Below are positions 1 through 10,626 of a stretch of DNA of 64,000 bases, piece by piece. Within the stretch, counting starts at the first letter, position 1; each line of letters opens with the position of its first letter. The stretch lies in assembly GCA_964058805.1 (NCBI GenBank), contig CAXKVV010002150.1, positions 1 to 64,000 on the forward strand, written 5' to 3'. A program made the position numbers and the translations under genes. Source of the stretch: Schoenoplectus triqueter (Eukaryota; Streptophyta; Magnoliopsida; Poales; Cyperaceae). The notes beneath the pieces were generated by a model. That model did not search any database, was not told where the DNA came from, and worked only from the letters and a program-made list of their open reading frames with translations.

Positions 1-79
1 TGATTGGTTCAAATTTTATAAAGCTGACAGCACTACATATTTAGTTGGCTATAAATTTAGAAACAATAAAAAGTCTTAC

Positions 80-2095
80 TTTTCAAAGGACAATAGTTTT
101 TTCCATACCGTGCATTGCATTTCCTCCTGATTGGGACATTTACAACATCCATTAGAATTTCAAATTTCAGTAATTTCGTACCAGTAAGGCCTGTATCAAT
201 GTAGTAATGGAGACAAACAGTTATCCATCAGACCTGATATTTTCCAAGTTTGTCTTTATGGTTTGTGCTTCTCTACATGAGTGAATGATACTTGGAACAA
301 CCTAATCAGTCAGTTAAGTCTGATACCAGCAATCAAAATAACACCATAACAAACAGTCAGGTCATGGTGGAAGAATACCGGACCTTTACTGTCCATTCGG
401 CGTCTCGGTTTTTATGCTTTATATTAGCTCATTCTTGATCACATTTCTGCTGGATTTTTTTAAAACCTGTGCCCTAAATCATAAAAAACAAGAGACCTTC
501 GAGGAGCCGGTAGGGGGAACAGCAAGCATGTTCCAATCAATGTCATCAATAAGCTTCTTGCGCTCTCTATAAACTGCTTTAGCACTGTTATACTTTGGTT
601 GGTATTCTGACAAGAGCCCTTTTGCCTACAAAGGTTCAAGGACAAATGCACAATGTCAGATGTTTTAGGAGGTCGCAAAAAATAGAATAATTGGTGTAAA
701 GATTTTACTATACCAGGGTCCGGCTAACAGAATTCTCAAAAAATTCATAATCCCTCCAGATCTGGTCCAGATGATGTGTTGGTATTAGAATTGCTCTCTG
801 GTACACCTTGCGCACAGATGTCATGCGTTGTGACTCTTCTTGAGGAGATGTGGCCTAAAGAAAAAAGATAACATTAAAGGGGGATCACAGCAATAAAATT
901 TTCAGAAATTGCAAAAAAGCCTTGCACCATCAGACAAATTTAAAATTGCATGCACTGAATATAAAATAAATGGTGTAACAGATCTTTTGACAAAGGGCAT
1001 AATTATCTGCATCACAATCTCCCATAAACACACTATTATGGTGTTGTCTTAACTGCAGAGACCTTTTTTTATTTGTACAATAATGCGCCTTCTCTTTTCA
1101 ATTTCTATTAATTTAGGTGGGCTTTGAATGTCAGAGAAATAGGAGGAACAGTAAGGTACCGGCTTAGACTTCAAGAAAGCGATGTACTCCATCCAAACAG
1201 GACCAGAAGCAATATCATTGCCTGAAGGGTTAATTGAAGGATCAAACAACTAAGAAAGTAAATATATATATGCAGGAATTTATTAAACCATATAACAGAC
1301 AATAGGCAGATGGAACTATCTGTTACAATAACCTACTTCACCTTTTGTTCCTTCTTTTTATTTACTTCACACCTTAATCAGAGAACACTAGAACAGATAG
1401 AAGGAGAGCACATACCAACTTGGTTTAGCATATACTCAAAAGCTTTCCTTGTCTCTTCAAGGCCCTCAGAGCCCTTCTTTTCATTTATTTTCCTGATGAA
1501 TATAATGTAGCTACGCCTACAAACGAAATACAAGATAGAATAAGTATGAAGTTTTTTAATTCACTTTGAACTGACATTGGAGTTTTTGTGGGGGTGGGGG
1601 GCAAACCATGGAGATAGAAGAATTTGTTACCAGAGATTAATATGGAGGCAATTCCACAAGCATCTACCAAAAATTTGCTTCACAGCCTCATCATTGTTTA
1701 CTGCCATGTTTGCCTCCACATACTGCTTCCAATATTTGGCCTGGAAAGAGAATTTTGTACTGGTAATATCGTTACAACCTAAATTAAATTTCAAAACCTA
1801 ATAACTTAACTTTTTCACTCCTATAACGATCAATCAGGCCCGATTGGTAATAAATACAAATTCTAAAACCTACAAACCCTAAAATAAAAAAATTATGAAC
1901 TTACAGAGGTCGGGAATGCAGCGACGAGCTTCTCATAAATCGGAGCAGCCTCCAGTAAAGGAAGACGCTGTAGAAAAATTAAATAACTAAATAGAAATCA
2001 CACACGAGCTTGGAGATAAAAAGAAGTAACAGTACCTGCGCCTCCTGTGCAAGCAGCTCAGCTGCTTCTATGCTAACATTCGCTTCGTCGCTCAT
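80..2095 (-). CDS. CSTF77: CSTF77, 5' part (exons 1-8), cut by window edge
   Basis: These are the first eight coding exons of a cleavage stimulation factor 77 gene: 2036-2095, 1905-1967, 1631-1740, 1416-1516, 1160-1221, 714-854, 497-625 and 80-126. The phases are continuous and every intron is GT-AG. The start codon is at 2093-2095, and the protein begins MSDEANVSIEAAELLAQEAQ. The exons encode about 237 residues of the N-terminal HAT-repeat array, including AKYWKQYVEANMAVNND and DWNMLAVPPTG, both close to plant CstF77. Nothing is broken: exon 9 onward would lie left of base 1. The sequence matches exons 1-8 of the complete gene at 31106-41503, so this is either a second gene or the same gene assembled twice. 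AAACCCTAA (1874-1882, intron 2) resembles a telo-box, a motif often found near plant housekeeping genes. Confidence 0.9.
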
Positions 2096-2280
2096 TGTCG
2101 GGGGCAGCGATTGTCAGTGATAGCTTCTGACGAAATGGAGATCGCTGTCGAGGAAAGAATTGAATTGGGTGAAGAACGAAAGAAGCGGAGGAGAAGGGGA
2201 AGGGCGTGATCTGACGAGACGGGGCCCAGAAGTCGGATTAAATGCGACTCGAAAGAAGTGATGACAGCGCAAGTAAATAA
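2096..2280 (-). promoter_or_regulatory. CSTF77 leader and proximal promoter
   Basis: This relatively GC-rich segment lies between the CSTF77 ATG and the upstream MITE. It holds GGCCCA at 2223-2228, which reads TGGGCC on the gene strand and matches the site II element common in plant housekeeping promoters. No clear TATA box is visible. The transcription start is not determined. The second copy is 41504-41688. Confidence 0.45.
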
Positions 2281-2666
2281 GGGCCTGTTCGGCACATCAT
2301 GGAATTGAAGTAGAATTGAGAAAAACGTTGCCTTGAAATTTTCACCAATTCTATATTAATCCATTCATGTTCGGTGAACAGAAGAGAGGAAATTTTGTCT
2401 AGAAAATTGAACCCATAGAATTGGGCTTTTTCCACTTCACAAAAGAGAACTAATTCCACAATTCCATCTCCTCCATGGAATTGTCTCTTCTAACCGAATG
2501 GAATAGAGAGGGGGCTAAATGCAAAAGTGAGGGATTTGACTGTAAAATTTTGACGCAATTCCATATTTCCACAATTCCACAATTCCAATCAATTCTAACA
2601 GTGTTCGTCATCTATTCCATTATAATTCCCTAACAATTCCTCTATTCCCTTCTACCGAACAGGCCC
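2281..2666. mobile_element. PIF/Harbinger (Tourist-like) MITE in the CSTF77 promoter
   Basis: This 386-bp element has perfect 12-bp terminal inverted repeats, GGGCCTGTTCGG at the left and CCGAACAGGCCC at the right. It is flanked by TAA on both sides (2278-2280 and 2667-2669), the 3-bp target duplication typical of PIF/Harbinger elements. The interior is rich in GGAATT/AATTCC words and encodes nothing, so it is non-autonomous. It sits 185 bp upstream of the CSTF77 start codon. A related sequence at 7213-7326 shows the same flanks joined without the element, which independently supports the insertion. Confidence 0.85.
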
Positions 2667-2669
2667 TAA

Positions 2670-3613
2670 GCGAAGAAGAGACGTGTCAACAGGTCACATC
2701 ATATTTCATAATTCATAGAGCCCACAAATGGCAGACAACCCGAGATTGTTACACAAAGGCCCAGTGTCATTCTAACTGGGCTTATGTGGCATATCAAAGT
2801 AATTCTAACTGGCCTTTGGAACAGCACATAGAAGATTCCATTTTTTTTCTTAGAGTTATGACGAAATAAACAAATACAAAATAACATTTTTTAGAGGTGA
2901 TAGTGGGGCGTGTTGAGTCTAGTTAGTTTTTTGAAAAAATAGATCGGATCAGATCAAGCGTGAATCAAATTAATTTGAATATTATCTTTTTAGATTTTAG
3001 TTTGATTTTAGTTGAATTGTGTTCCGATTAAATTTGATTGGATTCTATTTAAGTCAGATTAATTTGACTTTTTAAAAAAAATTGAGTTGAGTAAAATCTA
3101 AGTCAGATCAAAGTTTCTAAGGATGTGATTTAGATTCAAGGGACTTTAGCCAATATACAGTGAAGTACTGCACCGGATGCGAGTTCTATCACCCCTCCTT
3201 TACCCATGGTGAAATATTTTTTACTTTTGACAATTTGGCACATTAATCAAATTATTCACATCTCATTTAACACAGTTGATCTGCCCCTTAGCAAAAGATT
3301 CTTTACCTCGAGATTTTTTTTTAGTAGAAATTGATATTGTGCCAGCACTTTGCCTCCATTTTCCTTACTTTTTTCAACAATAAAAATCAATATGTAACTA
3401 ATTTCATTTCAAAATAGTGATTACATATTTACATCCATAAGAAAATAAAGACGAAAACACTTTGATCCAAAACTAATAACACAAAATATTAAATGAACTC
3501 TAAATTAAGTCTTCTATTAATAATTTTGTCTTCAATACATGAAGAGAGATAAATTATAAAGAAATACAAAAATTGTGTGTAAAAGTAGAGGATTATGATA
3601 CATACTATCATGT
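2670..3613. other. Gene-free flank of CSTF77 with degenerate repeats
   Basis: No coding potential is seen. 2670-2782 is homologous to 7243-7326 and contains a perfect hairpin GCCCAGT/ACTGGGC (2759-2765 with 2775-2781). About 2930-3115 is AT-rich and shares words such as GTCAGATTAATTTGA with 13740-13950, which suggests two diverged copies of one repeat family. The second copy of this stretch is 42078-43021. Confidence 0.5.
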
Positions 3614-4510
3614 TGCGTAGAAAGATAAATATAAATATATTAAAATATTATTAATTTATTAATTTATTAATTTATTCAAATTATATATTATTTATTACCT
3701 CATTTCAACATATACAAAAGTGTTTAAAATTATTTTAGTAATGTCTTCCATTAGTATATATTATAATTATTATTGCGAGCTTGAGATTTTATGACATGAG
3801 TTGAACACAAAGATGAATATAAAGTGTTTATATATGAGTTTTGTATAATTTATTGTCTCATTATAATAAATAAATATATAAAATTATTTTAAATAAAATT
3901 TTGTACAATCATTGCGCGCTAAAGGCTTTACAATACGTGTTGTGCACAAACATAATGCATTAAAATTGTACTTTATCTATTAGTTTATTTGAATTTTGTA
4001 TCATTTATTGTCTCATTTTAATAAATAAAATTATTAAAATAAATAGAGTTATTATTAATGATATATTCTATTAATTTTTATGATAATTACTGCGAGCTCA
4101 AGACTTTATACATGAATTGCACAGAGATATTAACACAAATTGCATTAAAATAATACTTATTATGTTAGTTTTTTTTGAGTTTGGAATCATTTATAGTTTC
4201 ATTTCAACACATAACATCATTAAAATACTCAAAGTTACTTTTAATGTTGTCTCCTATTGATTTTATATTATAATCACTGCAAACTGAAGACTTTATAACA
4301 CACATTATGCATAAAGATTAATATAAATGTATCAAAATAATATTTTTTCTATTAATCTATTTGAGTTTTATATCATTTGTTGCTTCATTTCAACAAATAA
4401 AATCACCAAGCTACACAAAATTGTTTTGAATCTTTTATTCTATCGGTTTATATTATAATTGTTGCGTGCTCGGGCCTTTATGACATAACTGCTCATAAAA
4501 TATAATAAGA
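3614..4510. repeat. Diverged AT-rich tandem array, ~180-bp units
   Basis: Units open with a TGCGNGCT-like word followed by TTTATRACA, and later carry ATCATTTRTTGTCTCATTT and TATATTATAATTAT. Unit starts lie near 3614, 3774, 3913, 4091, 4278 and 4463, giving spacings of about 160, 139, 178, 187 and 185. Units differ by many substitutions and short indels, so the array is old. The class of repeat is unknown. Confidence 0.65.
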
Positions 4511-5563
4511 AATCAATATAAATGTAAAATTTATCAACTAAATGTCCTCAAATAGCAAATACTCTTTGGTGTCGGTTATAATCCTTAGTTAATTAAGTGT
4601 AGTAATTCAATATAATGATTTTATGTATATCAATTATGTAACTTTGCTTTGTGGCCTATTAACTAATTATAAAAAAATTTAATAATCACTACTCATTTAT
4701 TACCATACAAAAATTATTATTATTCAATTGAGTCAGTTCGACAACTATAGTATCACATGTAAACAGATTGTGTATATATTAAAATTAATTAATACAAAAC
4801 TTATTTGTAAAGTCTGTTGCAATGATTTATACAACAGCTCTTGTGTTTTTATAACAGGTCTTGTCTCTTAGCATATGTTGATTTGGTGAGAAGTTACACC
4901 CAAAATAATTAAATGATTATCAAATTTAATTAGTTTGCTCGAAAAATGTATCATGTGGTTTTAGAAACGTTACACTGGTCTCTGCATCATATCAGCCATC
5001 TCTGTATAAGTGATTTTAATTCGCCTTTTTGTGTAAAAAAAAAGATTGATAATATTGGATAAACTCTCCGCTAGTAATGCATAGGAGATCCTAGAAATTG
5101 GCAAGGTGGGCTGCTTAATTTTGTGCATGCAACTCTAGCATTTACGCCTTTGGCAATCTACATTTAGTCATGTAGTAATTAGTAAGCATTAATTTATCCT
5201 TCTAAAGTAGGAAACTAGGGTCAAATTTGTTTGATCATTTTTTGCATGTGCACTCTCTCTTCCACGCTCGTTTATTTTAGAAACTAGGGCCTCATTCGGT
5301 GCTTATCTGTGTTTTTTTTTAATAAAATACATGGAGGGTAAATACCTCCAAATTTCATTAATGTATAAGTTTACATGGTCCATGGTCACAATGGTAAATG
5401 GCATTACAGATTTAAAAATAAAAATAATCTAATTCTAATTCTGAGAGGTCACATATTCGAAATCCGGATAAAAATTCTTTATGAACATTTATAAAATTTA
5501 AGAGTTTGAATCTCATATTTCTTATAAAAAAAATTCTAATTCTAATTCTCCTCCTTTCTCTAA
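4511..5563. other. Gene-free AT-rich stretch
   Basis: I see no gene. GGGCCTCATTCGG at about 5287 looks like one transposon end, but no partner was found. The second copy is 43919-44971. Confidence 0.4.
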
Positions 5564-6033
5564 TCTATACTATTATATAAAGTATCTAAGAATTGGAGAG
5601 TCCATTTTTTGTCATTGTAAATTTTTATTATACCCATTTTATCCCTCAATTAGACGGATAATATTTATTGTTGGTTGATCGAACGTATGTGATCGCGTCC
5701 ATTGATCCCCTCTTTCTCTCCATTTCTTTCCCTTATATACTATTATTTCCATAATTTTTGTTTTTTATTTAGCAACTTTGTGCATATTTGATAAGGAATT
5801 AATGGTGATAATATATGTTAGAATAATTTACTTTTCTTTCCATAAAAATCATGAATCATTAACTCATATTGTGCAAAAATCTCATCCAAGATTAAATATA
5901 GTCTTTATTATATGTTTTCTCTATAATTTGGTGAATTTATAATTTAATATTAGATAAATATGATTTTTTTTATCTTATAATATTTTAATATTTAAATAAA
6001 AAATTCTGCTGCAACGCGCGGGTATATAGCTAG
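5564..6033 (+). mobile_element. Small non-autonomous Helitron
   Basis: The element begins TCTATACTATTATATAAAG after an A (5563), the typical 5' TC end of plant Helitrons. It ends in CTAG (6030-6033) before a T (6034), matching the CTRR end and A/T insertion site. Just before the end, TCTGC and GCGGG can form a 5-bp hairpin that includes two G-T pairs, followed by TATATAGCTAG. No protein is encoded. The element is 470 bp. Confidence 0.65.
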
Positions 6034-6581
6034 TATTTATGGCTTATCAGTGGATTTGAAAATATCAGTTTGTAGGAGCTGCGGTAGTGCGCACTGTGAG
6101 GACAAATTCTCCTTCAATTACAGCCAGATCTTGGTGTCAATTTATTCTCATGCCAATTTAACTACTTCAACTCATTTAGAAATATGATTGTTATTGTACC
6201 GTTAGTGGTATACATATACTCATTTATAATCCGTAACATTCATCGGAATAATACAACAATATTTCATCATAAGTGCTTTCTATACCAAAATCTCTACGAC
6301 GGGCAACAATTCATCCATCATTCATTAAGTTTATTTTCTCCTAACTCTAATAACAATGTAATCAAATAATATAATAATTAATTATGTTTTAAAATTATAA
6401 CTGAAACTTATTTTATTTTTATTTTTAATGAGTATATTTTGGTTGTTTTATTGTATTTTTTAATGACTTACTTTTAGATATATTTTTGTGTAATTTTTTT
6501 TTCAAATGAAACTCGATGAATCAGTAAAACCCGACATCTAAGTTGAAATTCAAATTGAATGATTTTCATTATTAATTAATT
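6034..6581. other. Gene-free stretch between Helitron and hAT-like element
   Basis: Nothing recognisable. The short open frames here have no domain or codon signal. The second copy is 45442-45989. Confidence 0.4.
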
Positions 6582-6589
6582 GATCACAT

Positions 6590-7120
6590 AGGGCTGCAAA
6601 CGAATCGAACACGAACGAACTGACTTGTGTTTGAGTTTGATTTGAAATCTATTTCGAACTAGTTTGATTTGAAATAGATAGGCAGTTTCGAACTCAAACC
6701 ATTGTTTGAAATTTGATTCGTTAAATATTCGAACTGTTTGATTTGATTCGTAAATAGTTTGAAATAGAATTATTAGGTGAACAAATTCCACAATTCATAT
6801 CAAAATAACAGAATCAAATATAAAAAATATCAATTTAATATAAATTCATACAAAACTAAAAGTTCATTCAACAAAAATTAATAAATTTTATATAAATTCA
6901 TACTACTCAAAGTCTCAAACAATCAAATAATTTATACAAATTCAAACAAAAATAGTTCGCGAACACATTTCGAACGAACTCACCATGGTTTGAGTTTGAT
7001 TCGATATAATTTCGAATCGAATCAGTTTGATTTGAAATTAATTTCGAACTAGAATCGAATGAACTTTTTTCGAATCGAACACGAACGAACTACGAACTTC
7101 GAATATTTCTTGCAACCCTA
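6590..7120. mobile_element. Non-autonomous hAT-like element, 531 bp
   Basis: The ends are AGGGCTGCAA and TTGCAACCCTA, imperfect inverted repeats. The flanks carry the same 8-bp word GATCACAT (6582-6589 and 7121-7128), the target duplication length of hAT elements. CGAATCGAACACGAACGAAC occurs near both ends in the same orientation, so the subterminal regions also share direct repeats. No transposase is present; the interior repeats TTTGAGTTTGATTT-like words. Confidence 0.7.
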
Positions 7121-7212
7121 GATCACATATTGAAATTAGTATAACTAAACTATAATAATTCGGACTGAGAACTTATAAAAAATCTGACCAACCTGATCTG
7201 TTTACACCCAAA

Positions 7213-7326
7213 AGTGATAACAGCACAAATAAGCGTAGAAACGTGCTAACAGGCCCATCATATCCTATAAATGTTAAACAACCCAAAATTGTTACACAAG
7301 AGGCCCAGTGTAATTCTAACTGGGCT
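7213..7326. repeat. Paralogue of the CSTF77 upstream region lacking the MITE
   Basis: This segment aligns to 2257-2280 joined to 2670-2782. The shared words are GTGATRACAGC, ACGTG then AACAGG, ATTGTTACACAA and the hairpin GCCCAGT/ACTGGGC (7303-7309 with 7319-7325). It has one TAA where the CSTF77 flank has TAA, MITE, TAA. No CSTF77 exon sequence accompanies it, so only upstream DNA was copied, or both segments derive from an older dispersed repeat. Confidence 0.7.
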
Positions 7327-9734
7327 TCATAACTCTTAAAGACTTAAACCCTCCTGTTTCAGACAGAGGGCGGCCTTCATTGCTTTCAAAATCCACGTTC
7401 TCATGTCATAATAATGACAATAAAAAAAAACATTTCAAACTGAAAGCAATTAAAGAAAATGAGAAATATTATGTCACATTCTAGACTACTCTATCCATGA
7501 TCTTCTTCAATAACTAATGCCCGGTGTAAACGAAATATTACGCGGTAGCATCATTTTCAATCAACCTGTTTTCATTTATTTTATTAACCGAACTGAGGAT
7601 TGGACATCTCCATTCTGTATAATATAGGAGAGGATGCAACGAGATCACATTTGCCTGATTGAAATGCAAAATAGAAAGAGCAAGGGGAGTCAAATGTAAA
7701 TGTAGGCAATATATTAATAGTTTAATACGTGCCAAAAGTTCCTTCATCGGCACAAAGTTAATTTACTTCAAAATCTTATAATTAATCTCCAATCATATAA
7801 GGGCCAATCAGTAATACAGTTCCAATATACAATTAAATTTTAAAACTCTAAAATGAAAAAAAATGAATTAGATAGGGTAAAAGACTTTCCTAAGTTCATC
7901 AATGTACTGACATGATAAATTGCACCTCCGAGCAAATTAAGTCACCAGAGAAAATCAAATAAATAAAAATTATTGTATACAATGCAAAACTGTGGTTCAG
8001 ACACAAGTGTTTGTTTATCTCTGAAATTGATAGCGATATAGATCTTATTCATTTCACATTTAATGGGGACAATGTAATCAAATGACAAGAAAAGTGCTTT
8101 AAATATACTTTAGGGATATTAGAATACTAAAAAAGGTTATATAAATACATAATCTTACTCTAACTTCACTTAGATGATAAAGGTTTTAATACTTTAAAAA
8201 CATTTTATCTCAGTCATATTTTTTTTGCTTTAAAATTGAGTATCATTTGTTTGAAATATCTATTTCTTTTGTCAACGTTGTATTGTTTTCAGTAAAATAT
8301 ATTTAGGTGATTTTATGTTTAAATGCTTTAATCTTTTTTATGCTCTGTTTATTAGTAATTATAAAGAGGTTAATTCTCAAGCTTATTTTCAAATTGAATA
8401 TAAATCCATCAACTTATATTATATGAAGCAACATTAAAACGTACACATCGTTTTACATTTTCATAACGGAGTTGACAAAATTATCTATCATTCAACTTTA
8501 GTATTTGCTCAGTACAAATAATGCATTTGCAGAGGTATAAGTATTTTTAATTAACAAACAAAATAAATTAATGATATGATAAATAAATCCAACTTTTATA
8601 CTTACATGAATTGATGTTTTAAGAGTAGGATACAAAATGAGAACTCGTTCGAAATCCGAATAGAAAAGTTATTTATGGATATTTAAAAATTAAATTTCTT
8701 AAACTCTCATCTTATTTTTTTAAAAAAAAATAGAGTGGATAAAAAATAAATGAGCGCTATTTTTTTACAATTCTTCTATAAATATTGGACCGCAATACTT
8801 GCACGCAATAAAATTACATATTTATTACTTTCATATTGTTTAATAGGCTTATGCACGTTTTCATGACATCCGGTTGAATAATATTTTCATACGACAAAAT
8901 TAAGATGAATTACAACTTACAACATCTCCATAATTATCAAGTTTAAGAACTCGATCTCAAAAAAAATTTAACAAGTTTAAGAAAAGTCCAAAGTTTTAAT
9001 ATTGAATTGCACAGTTCAAAAGTTGATTGAGTTGATGCAGTTAAACGAGGTTTATTATACAATAATTGTATACGATCCAAGTAATAAACAGCCATAGAAA
9101 ATTAATCATGGATTATAGTACTCAAGCAAGAATTGCTGGAAAACCCCAAATAATTTGAGGAAGCGTAAATGAAAACTATAATTAATAATTGGGATGACAT
9201 TCCTTGGGACAAGCTGTCAGAAAATAAGTCGTAGGAATGAATGTTACTAGTTAGTTGGATCTGATTTTCTCAAAATAATAATAATAATAATAAATATAAT
9301 ATATTCATTCTTCAAGGAGACTTGTCTGGTCTCCTTGGCTTAATTTGTTGATTGTTATGCAAAAACAGCTAATGCGTAGTGATTTATTGATGTCACATGA
9401 CCTTTACACTAATTCCTCTCAATTAAAAAACAATCAATTTCTAATATTGTAAGATGTAATGCGTTACAAAAAAAACTAATAAAATAGCGAGAGAGATTAC
9501 AAGAATCAAAAGCAAAATTTAGCCACCTCACACCCGCTTTTAATTAATAAGCAATTGAGATGTGAATTTTTATTTATTATTTTTATGCGTGTTTTACCTC
9601 AGATGTGCTGCCAACTCAAAACATAATAAGGACATCTCCATTTTGCACAGCAACGGAGAGAATGCAACAAAGATCACATGTTGACATTTTTACTTAAACA
9701 ATCTAAATATTAAACAAATTTAAATTAATCGTTT
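7327..9734. other. 2.4-kb gene-free stretch
   Basis: No gene is seen. About 52 bp at 7602-7653 recur with roughly 80 percent identity at 9630-9683, both beginning GGACATCTCCATT and ending near GATCACAT. A short AAT microsatellite lies near 9277. The second copy is 46735-49142. Confidence 0.45.
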
Positions 9735-10555
9735 AAAAGCTAAACTATTTACACATATGGTCTAACCAAGCACATGACTTTAGTTCACGCCCTTTAAACC
9801 GTAAGTTTTCTATCATACTGAGATTAAAGGATACAATGTCAAGTGACGCTCTTCAGTTCAAATTTAAATAACATGACTTTAACTCATGCTTTTAACTTAA
9901 CCAGTTATAATTTCATATTACACATGTAGACTTTTTCACAAGTCTTTTGGATTGTATTTAAACGTTCAAATTATAGTTTTTTTATCAAAAGTTATAACCG
10001 TTTGAAGTGTAAATTATTCATTACTAATTTTTATCGAAGCTCTATCGTATTATTTATTTTTACATGCATGATCTGGAAAAAATTTCAATGCCGACTCATC
10101 ATATATAAAAATATAAAATTTATTTTTAATATTAGTTTTCTATAATGTACATCATATCATTCAATTTTTTAATACACATAAGTAAATATTTAAATATTTT
10201 TAAATTATGTAGATAAAAATGAAAGGAAAAAATAAAATAATTTGAGAAATTCAGTAAAAAATGAATAATCCAAACTTCAAACAAATATATTTTTTGATAA
10301 GAAATTTTAATTTGAACATTTAAATATAATTAAGTAAGATCATAGAAAGATCTATATGTATAAAATTAAAATTATATTTAGTTAAGTTAAATGATGTGAG
10401 TTGAAGACGCGTCGAATTTAAATTGATGGACGTCATCTGACCTTACATCTTATAAACTTAATATGACGCAATATGTTGTCAGATAAAGAAATTTGAGGTT
10501 TAAAAGACATGAGTTGAAGTCACGCGCGTTGATTAGGTCATTTGTGTAAATAATT
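9735..10555. repeat. Large degenerate foldback element, ~300-bp arms
   Basis: The left arm (about 9735-10030) matches the reverse complement of about 10255-10555. Examples are TATTTACACA at 9748 with TGTGTAAATA near 10543, CATGACTTTAACTCATG with CATGAGTTGAAGTCACG, and TTTAAACGTTCAAATTA with TAATTTGAACATTTAAA. I estimate about 70 percent identity between the arms. The middle is AT-rich and non-coding. The outer ends and any target duplication are not resolved. It may be a long-inverted-repeat (Mutator-like) derivative. Confidence 0.6.
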
Positions 10556-10577
10556 TGATTATTATACTATTAGTGCT

Positions 10578-10626
10578 GCACCGGCTTTCGCGTAGTGAGC
10601 TGAGCCGGTGCTTGTTCCGCTACGCG
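10578..10626. other. GC-rich motif with two interlocking perfect palindromes
   Basis: GCACCGGCT (10578-10586) pairs with AGCCGGTGC (10603-10611). CGCGTAG (10589-10595), inside that loop, pairs with CTACGCG (10620-10626), outside it. The 9-bp and 7-bp stems therefore interlock in the geometry of an H-type pseudoknot, with connecting loops of 2, 7 and 8 nt. The motif is a sharp GC-rich island in AT-rich DNA, just outside the foldback element. Its function is unknown; it may be part of a transposon end. Confidence 0.6.

Noticed and set aside
80..2095. The left CSTF77 copy as a truncated pseudogene
   Set aside because: All eight visible exons are intact and the loss is only the window edge.
5287..5310. 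GGGCCTCATTCGG as a second Harbinger-type MITE
   Set aside because: No matching inverted end or target duplication was found nearby.
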